Source of the DNA: Bradyrhizobium canariense
GTDB lineage: Bacteria; Pseudomonadota; Alphaproteobacteria; Rhizobiales; Xanthobacteraceae
Assembly: GCF_018130465.1 (NCBI RefSeq)
Contig: NZ_JAFCKJ010000011.1
Location: 156,697 to 220,696, forward strand
Direction: 5' to 3'
Length of the DNA stretch: 64,000 bases
The stretch's first letter is position 1, and each line of letters starts with the position of its first letter. The notes beneath the pieces were generated by a model. The model saw only the letters and a list, made by a program, of their open reading frames with translations. It made no database searches and had not been told where the DNA came from. Positions 43,131-50,452 of the stretch are shown piece by piece. The translations under genes were made by a program, and so were the position numbers.

Positions 43131-44465
43131 ATGACCCAGCTTTTCGATGTGATCCTCAAAGGGGGCACCGTCGTCAACCAGGACGGCGAGAGCCTGCGCG
43201 ACATCGGTATCGCCAATGGCCGCATCGCCGAAATCGGCGCGCTGTCGCAGGCTTCCGCCGCAGAGGTGATCGACTGCAAGGGCCTGCACATCCTGCCCGG
43301 CGTGATGGACACGCAGGTGCATTTCCGCGAGCCCGGGCTGGAGCAGAAGGAAGACCTCGAGACCGGCTCGCGCAGCGCCGTGATGGGCGGCGTCACCGCC
43401 GTGTTCGAGATGCCGAACACCTCGCCATTGACCGTGACGGAGGCCACCTTCACCGACAAGGTGACGCGCGCCCATCACCGCATGCATTGCGACTTCGCCT
43501 TTTTCATCGGCGGCACCCGCGAGAACGTGCAGGACCTGCCGGTGCTGGAGCGTGCGCCGGGTTGCGCCGGCGTCAAGGTCTTCATCGGCTCCTCGACCGG
43601 CGCGCTCCTGGTGGAGGACGACGAAAGCCTGCGCCGCATCTTCCAGGTGATCCGTCGCCGCGCCGCGTTCCACGCCGAGGACGAATATCGCCTCAACGAC
43701 CGCAAATCGCTGCGCATCGAGGGTGATCCGCGCTCGCACCCGGTGTGGCGCGACGAGACCGCGGCGCTGATGGCGACGCAGCGCCTGGTCAAGCTCGCGC
43801 ACGAGACGGGCAAGCGCATCCACGTGCTGCACATCTCGACCAAGGAAGAGATCGAATTTTTGCGCGACCACAAGGACGTCGCGTCCTGCGAGGCGACGCC
43901 GCATCATCTCACGCTCGTTGCGCCCGAATGCTACGAGCGGCTCGGAACGCTGGCGCAGATGAACCCGCCGGTGCGCGGCGCCGATCACCGCGCCGGGATC
44001 TGGCGCGGCATCGAGCAGGGCATCATCGACGTGCTCGGCTCCGATCATGCCCCGCATACGCTGGAAGAGAAGCAGAAGACCTATCCGGCCTCGCCCTCCG
44101 GAATGACCGGCGTGCAGACGCTGGTGCCGCTCATGCTCGATCACGTCAATGCCGGCCGCCTGTCGCTGGCAAGGTTCGTCGATCTCACCAGTGCCGGCCC
44201 CGCGCGCCTCTACAATATGGCCTGCAAGGGCCGCATCGCCGCTGGCTACGACGCCGACTTCACCGTCGTCGATCTCAAGCGCAGCGAGACCATCACCAAC
44301 AAATGGGTCGCGTCCAAGGCCGGCTGGACCCCCTATGACGGCGTCCGCGTCACGGGCTGGCCCGTCGGCACCTTCATCCGCGGCCGCCGCGTGATGTGGC
44401 AAGGCGAACTCGTGACGGCCTCGCAAGGTGAGCCGGTGCAGTTTCTGGAGACGTTGAAGCAATAG
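43131..44465 (+). CDS. pyrC: Dihydroorotase-like amidohydrolase (type I, atypical metal motif)
   Basis: A 444-residue cyclic amidohydrolase that would interconvert carbamoyl-aspartate and dihydroorotate in pyrimidine synthesis. It has the fold blocks LPGVMDTQVHFREPG, GGVTAVFEMPNT, CAGVKVFIGSSTGALL (bridging Lys), CEATPHHLTLVAPECY, and VLGSDHAPHTLEEK, and it ends in the strand-rich outer domain. The first metal motif is D-T-Q-V-H where D-x-H-x-H is usual, so one zinc ligand is Gln. The usual HCED-type site reads FHAEDEYRL. I recall this variant as normal for one alphaproteobacterial subgroup annotated dihydroorotase, so the function is likely but not certain. Confidence 0.85.
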   Translation: MTQLFDVILKGGTVVNQDGESLRDIGIANGRIAEIGALSQASAAEVIDCKGLHILPGVMDTQVHFREPGLEQKEDLETGSRSAVMGGVTAVFEMPNTSPLTVTEATFTDKVTRAHHRMHCDFAFFIGGTRENVQDLPVLERAPGCAGVKVFIGSSTGALLVEDDESLRRIFQVIRRRAAFHAEDEYRLNDRKSLRIEGDPRSHPVWRDETAALMATQRLVKLAHETGKRIHVLHISTKEEIEFLRDHKDVASCEATPHHLTLVAPECYERLGTLAQMNPPVRGADHRAGIWRGIEQGIIDVLGSDHAPHTLEEKQKTYPASPSGMTGVQTLVPLMLDHVNAGRLSLARFVDLTSAGPARLYNMACKGRIAAGYDADFTVVDLKRSETITNKWVASKAGWTPYDGVRVTGWPVGTFIRGRRVMWQGELVTASQGEPVQFLETLKQ

Positions 44466-44505
44466 GGATTGCAGGTAAGCGGCACAAGCGTTCCGCACTT
44501 CCGGT

Positions 44506-44626
44506 GTCGTCCTGGCGAAAGCCAGGACCCATTACCCCGACTGCATCTTGTGCGAAGATTGGTGGCTACACGTGTGCGCCACAACTTGATCCTGTGGTAA
44601 TGGGTCCTGGCTTTCGCCAGGACGAC
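44506..44626. repeat. Palindromic intergenic repeat (GTCGTCCTGGCGAAAGCC family)
   Basis: GTCGTCCTGGCGAAAGCCAG followed by GACCCATTACC at 44506 is mirrored by GGTAATGGGTCCTGGCTTTC and GCCAGGACGAC ending at 44626, with about 60 bases between the arms. It is a divergent relative of the GTCGTCCCGGC elements. It lies between the dihydroorotase and sulfurtransferase genes, which hold no other feature in this 177-base gap. Confidence 0.82.
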
Positions 44627-44642
44627 GCTGAGGGAGGAATGC

Positions 44643-45521
44643 ATGCCCCAACCGACACCCCTCATCACCACCGAGCAACTCGCAGCCCAGCTCGGCGATC
44701 CCAACCTGCGCCTCTACGACTGCACAACCTACAACGAGCCGGTGCCACCAGGCAGCGACGTGCCCTATCGCGCGGTGCCCGGTGACAAGACCTTCGCGGC
44801 CGGTCACATCCCGGGTGCCGATTTTCTCGACCTGCAAGGCGAGTTCTCCGACGCCTCCGCGCAGCAGTTCTTCATGATGCCTGATGTGGCCCAGTTAGAG
44901 GCCGCCTTCGGCCGCCACGGGCTCGATGCGTCCAAGTCCATTGTGCTCTACAGTATCGGCACCATGATGTGGTCGACGCGGTTCTGGTGGATGCTGCGCT
45001 CGCTCGGCGTCGACGCGCGGGTACTCGACGGTGGCCTCGACAAATGGAAGGAAGAGGGACGGCTGATCGTAACAGGCGCCCCGAAGGGCTATCCCGCCAC
45101 GACCTTCAAGGCCACACCGCGCGCGGGCTTGTTCGTCGACAAGAATGCAGTGAAGGCGCGGCTCGGCGATCCCGCGACGGCAATCGTCAACGCGCTCGGT
45201 CCACAATTTCATCGCGGCCTCGAGCCGAGCCGCTACGGCCGGCCCGGCCGCGTTCCCGGTAGCGTCAACGTTCCCGCGGCAACCCTCACCAATGTCGACA
45301 AGACGCTGACGACGCTCGCCGATGCCGAAGCCAAATTCGTCGCGGCAGGCGTCACCCGCGACAAGAATGTGATCTGCTATTGTGGTGGCGGCATCTCGGC
45401 GACGATCGACCTGCTGCTGCTGACGCAGCTCGGCTACGACAAGCTGACGCTCTACGACGCCTCGATGGGCGAGTGGGCGAGGGATCCGGCGCTCCCGATC
45501 GAGACGGATGAGGCGGTCTAA
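44643..45521 (+). CDS. sseA: Sulfurtransferase, two rhodanese domains (3-mercaptopyruvate type)
   Basis: A 292-residue protein with two rhodanese domains. The N-terminal one is inactive-type (LRLYDCTTYNEPVPPGS, GHIPGADFLDLQGEFSD, VLYSIGTMMWSTRFWWMLRS). The C-terminal one carries the active loop CYCGGGISATIDLLLLTQLG with the catalytic Cys. SseA-type loops read C-G-S/G-G-V/I-T/S, so 3-mercaptopyruvate is a better donor guess than thiosulfate. A strong GGGAGG precedes the ATG. It stands alone between a palindromic repeat and the sigma-factor module. Confidence 0.9.
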   Translation: MPQPTPLITTEQLAAQLGDPNLRLYDCTTYNEPVPPGSDVPYRAVPGDKTFAAGHIPGADFLDLQGEFSDASAQQFFMMPDVAQLEAAFGRHGLDASKSIVLYSIGTMMWSTRFWWMLRSLGVDARVLDGGLDKWKEEGRLIVTGAPKGYPATTFKATPRAGLFVDKNAVKARLGDPATAIVNALGPQFHRGLEPSRYGRPGRVPGSVNVPAATLTNVDKTLTTLADAEAKFVAAGVTRDKNVICYCGGGISATIDLLLLTQLGYDKLTLYDASMGEWARDPALPIETDEAV

Positions 45522-45572
45522 CCACCCGGAGGACAAGAAAAGTCCGGAACCTTTATCGCCAGTCTGCATCCA

Positions 45573-46343
45573 ATGTCCGGAACGAAGCCAAACGAGCAGG
45601 TGACCGCCATGCCACGGACCGCAGCCGGCCTGTCCGCCGGCGCCAAGACTTCAAAAGTCAAAACTTCAGAAGTCAGGACTTCAGAAATCAGGACATTGGA
45701 AGCCGAACTGGTCGACCGGGCGCGGGGCCGTGACGAGGCCGCGCTGCGCGAGATCATGCAGGCCAACAACCGCAGGCTCTATCGTCTGGCGCGCGGAATC
45801 CTGCGCAGCGACAGCGAAGCCGAGGATGTGGTTCAGGAAACCTATGTCCGCGCCTTCACCCATCTCGACGGGTTCCGCGGCGAGTCCGGACTGTCGACCT
45901 GGCTGTCGCGCATCGCCATCAACGAGGCGCTTGGCCGGGCGCGAAGCGCCAGGCCGCATGTCGAGCTCGGCTCGGTGCCCGAAGCGATGCTCGATGCGCA
46001 GATCATAAAATTTCCCGTTTCTTCCGCAGGCGATCCGGAAAGGACCATGGCCCAACGTGAAATCCAGCGCGTCGTCGAGCGCGCCATCGATGAATTGCCG
46101 GACGTCTTCCGGATGGTCTTCGTCGCACGCGTCATGGAAGGAATGAACATCGAGGAGACCGCCGAGCTGCTGGGGGTCAAGCCCGAGACGGTGAAGACGC
46201 GGCTGCACCGTGCGCGTACCATGCTGCGTGAGAACGTCGAGAAGGAGATCGGTCCGCTGGTGCTAGATGCGTTCCCGTTCGCCGGGTGGCGTTGCGAGCG
46301 GCTGACCGTGTCAGTGCTGAAGCGGCTCGGCATCGGCGGCTGA
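45573..46343 (+). CDS. ECF-type RNA polymerase sigma factor
   Basis: A 256-residue sigma70-family protein with only regions 2 and 4. Region 2 (residues ~45-115) has NNRRLYRLARGILRSDSEAE, DVVQETYVRAFTHLDGFRGE and STWLSRIAINEALGRAR. Region 4 (~165-225) has IDELPDVFRMVFVARVMEGM, NIEETAELLGVKPETVKTRL and HRARTMLRENVE. A ~30-residue basic/aromatic tail (FAGWRCERLTVSVLKRLGIG) follows. No anti-sigma gene is adjacent. The ~35 residues before region 2 contain four copies of a five-residue repeat. The start is ATG 45573 or ATG 45609. It probably drives the DUF4142 and cupredoxin genes that follow. Confidence 0.92.
   Translation: MSGTKPNEQVTAMPRTAAGLSAGAKTSKVKTSEVRTSEIRTLEAELVDRARGRDEAALREIMQANNRRLYRLARGILRSDSEAEDVVQETYVRAFTHLDGFRGESGLSTWLSRIAINEALGRARSARPHVELGSVPEAMLDAQIIKFPVSSAGDPERTMAQREIQRVVERAIDELPDVFRMVFVARVMEGMNIEETAELLGVKPETVKTRLHRARTMLRENVEKEIGPLVLDAFPFAGWRCERLTVSVLKRLGIGG
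45645..45704 (+). repeat. Four 15-bp in-frame tandem repeats in the sigma-factor N-terminus
   Basis: Four consecutive 15-base units encode KTSKV, KTSEV, RTSEI and RTLEA. The middle units read ACTTCAGAAGTCA and similar. The unit length is a multiple of three, so expansion or loss would not break the frame. It lies before sigma region 2. Confidence 0.85.
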
Positions 46344-46434
46344 AGTTTTTCGGGAACGTTTGCGCGATAGTCCCATCCAACGCCTGTGAAGCAACGCGCC
46401 GGCAAAACGTCCGGCAGCACAGGAGTGTCAAACC

Positions 46435-46968
46435 ATGTTCGTTCGTTGGAGCGCGGCGATCGCCGCAGCAATCTTGTTGTCGAGCCCCGCGCTGCTGCAA
46501 GGCGCCAGAGCAGCCGACAAGCCGACCGATCCGCAGATCGCCCACATCGCCTACACCGCGGGCGTGATCGACATCAACGCAGCCAAGCAGGCGCAGAAGA
46601 AGGCCAGGAACAAGGACGTAAAGGCATTTGCCGAGGACATGCTGCGCGACCACGAGGCCGTCAACAAGCAGGCGCTGGCGCTGGTCAAGAAGCTGAACGT
46701 CACGCCTGAAGACAACGACACCAGCAAGGCGCTGTCGAAGCAGGCGAGCGACAAGCTGGCCGAGCTCGACAAGCTGGACGGTGCAGCCTTCGACAAGGCC
46801 TATGTCGCGAACGAGGTCGCCTATCACAAGGCGGTCAACGGCGCGCTGGAAACCCAGCTGATTCCGTCCGCTGGCAACGCCGAGCTGAAGAGCCTGCTGC
46901 AGACCGGCCTGAAGATCTTCCAGGGGCACCAGCAGCACGCCGAGCACGTCGCGGCGGAGCTGAAATAG
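46435..46968 (+). CDS. DUF4142 periplasmic protein
   Basis: A 177-residue protein with a signal peptide (MFVRWSAAIAAAILLSSPAL LQGARA). The mature part is one DUF4142 domain, a four-helix ferritin-like bundle: DPQIAHIAYTAGVIDINAAK, FAEDMLRDHEAVNKQAL, NEVAYHKAVNGALETQLIPS and FQGHQQHAEHVAAELK with regularly spaced His/Glu. Members are secreted and often stress-induced; no enzyme activity is established. It lies 91 bases after the sigma gene and nine bases before the cupredoxin gene, which form one likely operon. Confidence 0.9.
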   Translation: MFVRWSAAIAAAILLSSPALLQGARAADKPTDPQIAHIAYTAGVIDINAAKQAQKKARNKDVKAFAEDMLRDHEAVNKQALALVKKLNVTPEDNDTSKALSKQASDKLAELDKLDGAAFDKAYVANEVAYHKAVNGALETQLIPSAGNAELKSLLQTGLKIFQGHQQHAEHVAAELK

Positions 46969-46977
46969 GGAGAGGCG

Positions 46978-47298
46978 ATGATGCCGGGACGATTGTCCGC
47001 GATCGCGTCAGCGGTCCTGCTCGTGGCGATGGCCGTCCCGGCGCACGCTGCGACCATAGAGATCACCATGGAGAATCTCGAGATGTCGCCGAAAGACGCT
47101 TCGGCGAAGGTCGGCGACACCATTGAATGGATCAACAAGGACGTTTTCGCCCACACCGCGACCGCAGGGAACGGCGATTTCGACGTGAACCTGCCGGCGA
47201 AAAAATCGGGGACGTTGGTTTTGAAGAAGGCGGGCACGGTCGATTATTACTGCCGCTATCATCCCAACATGAAAGCGACGCTCAAGATCGAGCCGTAA
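46978..47298 (+). CDS. Periplasmic cupredoxin (amicyanin/pseudoazurin-like)
   Basis: A 106-residue blue-copper protein. The signal peptide is MMPGRLSAIASAVLLVAMAVPAHA. The type 1 copper ligands are complete: His59 (KDVFAHTATAG), Cys92, His95 and Met98 in DYYCRYHPNMKATLKIEP. The short C-X2-H-X2-M loop is the amicyanin/plastocyanin arrangement. It should carry electrons in the periplasm; the partners are unknown. It is coupled to the DUF4142 gene (nine-base gap). Confidence 0.92.
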   Translation: MMPGRLSAIASAVLLVAMAVPAHAATIEITMENLEMSPKDASAKVGDTIEWINKDVFAHTATAGNGDFDVNLPAKKSGTLVLKKAGTVDYYCRYHPNMKATLKIEP

Positions 47299-47470
47299 CA
47301 GGCTGGGGAGCGGATTCCCGACGGCGGCGGGAACAACTCCCGGCCCTGGCGAGACTAATGCTTGGCGGCGGGGACCGGCTTCCGTGCGATAAACACGGCA
47401 GACTTCGCGACGTCTTGGCCATGACTTCGTCGCCAAGACCTCGTCGTAAAGTCATTCATCCGTAGACTGG

Positions 47471-47493
47471 CCCCGCCCGCGTGGCGGGGTCAT
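47471..47493 (+). terminator. Hairpin terminator downstream of the cupredoxin operon
   Basis: CCCCGCC at 47471-47477 and GGCGGGG at 47483-47489 form a seven-base GC stem with a five-base loop, followed by TCATTTT. It lies 172 bases after the cupredoxin stop and just before the end of a converging minus-strand gene. Confidence 0.6.
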
Positions 47494-47508
47494 TTTCGGA
47501 CGACGTGC

Positions 47509-47775
47509 TTACTGTCTGGAGATGTCGACCGAGAATTCGCCGTTGCGGATGCGGCCGGGAAAGCCTTCGACGAACTTCGCCACCGCGTCCTCGCCATAGG
47601 TGCCGACGAGCTCGGCAAGGGCCGCAAACAGGCTTGCCTGCGCCAGGCAGTCGCCGTCGACGCCATCATGGCGCGCTTCGGCCCAAGCCTCGTTGAGATA
47701 GCTCAGTGCGGCCTGTTTCTGCTCGTGATCGGGCAGCGGCGCGCGGGCGGGGGCGTAGGACACTGGATGGCTCAT
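47509..47775 (-). CDS. Small conserved hypothetical protein
   Basis: An 88-residue protein from the ATG at 47775 (MSHPVSYAPARAPLPDHEQK); a GTG ten codons upstream is also in frame. The body is one helix-rich segment (ALSYLNEAWAEARHDGVDGDCLAQASLF, AALAELVGTYGEDAVAKFVEGF) ending in a polar tail DISRQ. No signal peptide or membrane helix is seen. I recognise no named family, but the composition and frame use look like a real gene. Confidence 0.65.
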   Translation of the reverse strand: MSHPVSYAPARAPLPDHEQKQAALSYLNEAWAEARHDGVDGDCLAQASLFAALAELVGTYGEDAVAKFVEGFPGRIRNGEFSVDISRQ

Positions 47776-47928
47776 GAAACTCGACAGGGCTGGAGGCGCG
47801 TCCACGGCGATGCGCTGTGCGAGAGGTGTAGCACGCGCGTTAACGCCCGCTAGGCCACATCTTTAGGAACGGTTAACGGCTGTGTACAAAGACGATGACA
47901 GGGTTCCCGTCGCTCGTCCGACAGCCAG

Positions 47929-48047
47929 ATCCCTCATGGTGAGGAGCGCGCGAAGCACGCGTCTCGAACCATTGAGGTCCCGCTGCAGCAGCAGGGCCTT
48001 TCATCCTTCGAGACGCTCGCTTTGGCGGGCTCCTCAGGATGAGGGAT
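47929..48047. repeat. Palindromic intergenic repeat (ATCCCTCATGGTGAGGAGC family)
   Basis: ATCCCTCATGGTGAGGAGCG at 47929 is mirrored by GCTCCTCAGGATGAGGGAT ending at 48047, with inner matches GCGTCTCGAA / TTCGAGACGC. It lies in the 299-base gap between two minus-strand genes, where I see nothing else. Confidence 0.8.
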
Positions 48048-48074
48048 TGCGTAACAGGATGAGGCTGACAGCAA

Positions 48075-48452
48075 TCAGTTCGCGTAACGCGCGGTGAGAT
48101 CGCGCGAGATCTTCGAGCCTTCCTCGATGTAGCGGCGAATCGCCACCGTCGCGGCCGGCGTGCAGCTCCGGTAGGTCTGCTGAAAACCGTTATAGCCGCG
48201 GTTGAAGCCGGCGATCATGCGGGTGCGGCGTTCGCCCGCGGGGGTTTCGGCATCGATCAGCGCCTGCATCTCGCTGCGCCATTTGTTGCCCTCGTTGGAC
48301 CCGCAGATGCCGCGCAGATAGTGCAGCCCGCCGAGAATCTCCGCCAGCCGCTGCAAATCGCCGTCAAACGGCGCTGCACCGTCCTGAGCCCTCGTGGGCA
48401 CCGAGGCGCAGGTGAGAATCAGGGCAAAAATGGCCAGAAATCGCGTGGACAT
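48075..48452 (-). CDS. TIGR02301-family secreted protein
   Basis: A 125-residue protein with a signal peptide (MSTRFLAIFALILTCASVPTRAQ). The mature part starts DLQRLAEILGGLHYLRGICG and has WRSEMQALIDAE, RRTRMIAGFNRGYNGFQQTY and CTPAATVAIRRYIEEG, the pattern of the alphaproteobacterial TIGR02301 family. Two Cys could form a disulphide. The function is not known; it is expected in the periplasm. Confidence 0.85.
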   Translation of the reverse strand: MSTRFLAIFALILTCASVPTRAQDGAAPFDGDLQRLAEILGGLHYLRGICGSNEGNKWRSEMQALIDAETPAGERRTRMIAGFNRGYNGFQQTYRSCTPAATVAIRRYIEEGSKISRDLTARYAN

Positions 48453-48499
48453 CGGCGGGGTGTATGCCTCCTCGGGGCGGTGGACGCAAGGCGGGGCCG

Positions 48500-48934
48500 T
48501 CAGGGGCCGATCAGCCGGTGGGCGGACTGGATGACCTCTTCCAGCCCGCCGGTCAGCTTGAGGTCGCCAAGGCTCGCCAGGGCCGCCGGGGCGATCCAGC
48601 GGTAGTCGTCGAGCTCGTCGTTGAGAACCGGCTCCCGGGCCGCCCAGCGGGCGGCAAAGGACATGATCAGATAGTGGCCGGCGCCGGCCGCGGCCGGCAG
48701 CACTTCGCGCCAGCCCGCGAGGCCGATGATTTCGATATCGAGGCCGGTCTCCTCGTTGATCTCGCGCGCCAGTGCCTGGTGCAGCGATTCGCCGAACTCG
48801 ACCCGGCCGCCTGGCAGCGAATAGAACCCCTTTGCCGGCGAGCGCGCGCGACGGGTCAGAAGCACCTTGCCGTCACGAAAAATCGCGGCACTGACCGCGA
48901 TCTGGGGACGGGTGGGCTGAACGATCGCAGCCAT
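48500..48934 (-). CDS. Nudix hydrolase
   Basis: A 144-residue Nudix enzyme with a complete box, GGRVEFGESLHQALAREINEETGLDIEIIG, in which all metal-binding Glu residues are present. It starts QIAVSAAIFRDGKVLLTRRA, the layout of MutT/ADP-ribose-type pyrophosphatases, but the substrate is not defined. It is in tandem with the TIGR02301 gene (48 bases apart) and 18 bases after the next minus-strand gene. Confidence 0.92.
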   Translation of the reverse strand: MAAIVQPTRPQIAVSAAIFRDGKVLLTRRARSPAKGFYSLPGGRVEFGESLHQALAREINEETGLDIEIIGLAGWREVLPAAAGAGHYLIMSFAARWAAREPVLNDELDDYRWIAPAALASLGDLKLTGGLEEVIQSAHRLIGP

Positions 48935-48952
48935 GACTTCACCTGCTCGGGC

Positions 48953-49453
48953 TCAGTTCGCCATGATGGTGTCGACGTCGGCTTCCGCGCCGCCATTGAT
49001 GATGCCGCCGCAGGCCGCGATCAGCGGCTTGACCCAGAGGGCGGCCTGCTCGGCGAGGCGGACGCGGGTCGTGTCCTTCTCGACCTCGCGCATGGCCGAG
49101 CCGACCGCCGTCAGGATCGAGGTCATGGTGTCGGCGAGGTGGTCGAACTGGGCGCGCACGTTCGGGTCGGCCTTTTCATAGGCCTCGATCGCCAGATCCC
49201 GGGCCTTGAAATTCGAGGCGGTGAAATGCTCGGCATAGGACAGCGGCGACCAGGTCAGAAAATCTTCCGCGCATTCCGGCATGTCGGGGACCATTTCCAG
49301 CAGCATCACGGCTTCATTGAAATGGTTGAGATAGTCGGTGGCAAGCCCGGTCCGTGGGTTGATGTTGGCCACGCGCAGCCGCTCGGCCCAGGCCGCGGCC
49401 TCGGGCCCCGTCTGTCCATGCATTCGCGCCGGCTGGGAGACCGTTGAGCTCAT
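48953..49453 (-). CDS. Conserved hypothetical protein, soluble and helical
   Basis: A 166-residue protein starting MSSTVSQPARMHGQTGPEAA and mainly helical (DYLNHFNEAVMLLEMVPDM, DFLTWSPLSYAEHFTASNFK, FDHLADTMTSILTAVGSAM). The sequence looks conserved in codon use and composition, and I associate it with rhizobial genomes, but no domain is recognised. No signal peptide. It lies upstream of the Nudix gene in the same direction and is divergent from yedK. Confidence 0.75.
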   Translation of the reverse strand: MSSTVSQPARMHGQTGPEAAAWAERLRVANINPRTGLATDYLNHFNEAVMLLEMVPDMPECAEDFLTWSPLSYAEHFTASNFKARDLAIEAYEKADPNVRAQFDHLADTMTSILTAVGSAMREVEKDTTRVRLAEQAALWVKPLIAACGGIINGGAEADVDTIMAN

Positions 49454-49516
49454 CTGCCGCAGTGTTAACGTTCGGGGTTAAAAGGACCTGAACGGACCCT
49501 ATATAGGCCCTCAAGG

Positions 49517-50272
49517 ATGTGTGGACGCTTCGTCATAACTTCGGCCCCCGCGGCTTTGCGGCAACTGTTCGGCTACATCGAGCAGCCGAATTTCCCGCCC
49601 CGGTTCAACGTGGCCCCGACACAACCGATTCCGGTCGTGCTGGCCGAGAACGGCGCGCGCCATTTTCGCCTGATGCGCTGGGGCCTGTTGCCGGGCTGGG
49701 TCAAGGATCCCAAGGGGTTTACACTCCTGATCAATGCCCGCTCCGAGACGGTGCTGGAGAAGCCCGCCTTCAAACGCGCGATTCGCCGGCGGCGCGGCCT
49801 GATTCCGGCCGACGGCTATTACGAATGGAAGGCGGAGGGTGGCCGCAAGCAGCCCTTCTTCATCCATCGCGCCGACGGCGCGCCGCTCGGCTTTGCCGCG
49901 TTGTTCGAGACCTGGGTCGGGCCGAACGGCGAGGAGCTCGACACGGTCGCGATCGTCACGGCGGCGGCGAGCGAGGATCTCGCCACGCTGCATGATCGCG
50001 TGCCCGTCACCATCAGCCCTAGCGATTTCGAGCGCTGGCTCGACAGCCGCAGCGACGACGTCGATGCCGTGTTGCCGCTGATGACCGCCCCGCGCATCGG
50101 CGAATTCGCCTGGCACCCGGTCTCCACCCGCGTCAACCGCGTCGCCAATGACGACGACCAGCTGCTGCTTCCGATCAGCGCGGAGGAGATCGAGGCGGAG
50201 GTGCCGAAGAAGAAGGTGGTGCGGAAAGCGGCGGCCGGATCGGCCGATGACGGGCAGGGGTCGTTGTTCTAG
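49517..50272 (+). CDS. yedK: SOS response-associated peptidase (YedK/HMCES family)
   Basis: A 251-residue SRAP protein. It crosslinks to abasic sites in single-stranded DNA through Cys2, which is exposed after removal of the initiator Met (MCGRFVIT). Other active-site residues are present: Asn in LLINARSETV, Glu in ADGYYEWKAEGG and His in GEFAWHPVSTRVN. The last ~25 residues are a charged tail. The ATG at 49517 follows directly from the divergent hypothetical gene. It protects the cell during replication of damaged DNA. Confidence 0.95.
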   Translation: MCGRFVITSAPAALRQLFGYIEQPNFPPRFNVAPTQPIPVVLAENGARHFRLMRWGLLPGWVKDPKGFTLLINARSETVLEKPAFKRAIRRRRGLIPADGYYEWKAEGGRKQPFFIHRADGAPLGFAALFETWVGPNGEELDTVAIVTAAASEDLATLHDRVPVTISPSDFERWLDSRSDDVDAVLPLMTAPRIGEFAWHPVSTRVNRVANDDDQLLLPISAEEIEAEVPKKKVVRKAAAGSADDGQGSLF

Positions 50273-50292
50273 TTGGCGCGACAAAACACACT

Positions 50293-50431
50293 GTCGTCCC
50301 GGCGAAGGCCGGGACCCATACCCCCAGGGAGCAGTGTAGCGCGAGATGGCGGTAGGGAATCTTCGCCAAATTGCATTCGGTGGATATGGGTCCCGGCCCC
50401 CGTGCGCAATTGCGCACTAGGCCGGGACGAC
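50293..50431. repeat. Palindromic intergenic repeat (GTCGTCCCGGC family)
   Basis: CACTGTCGTCCCGGCGAAGG at 50290 is mirrored by CCGGGACGACACTG near 50434. As in the copy at 23.4 kb, the right arm is interrupted by GTGCGCAATTGCGCAC. It lies between the converging yedK and CoA-transferase genes. Confidence 0.85.
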
Positions 50432-50452
50432 ACTGAACGTGAGGCGGCAGCT

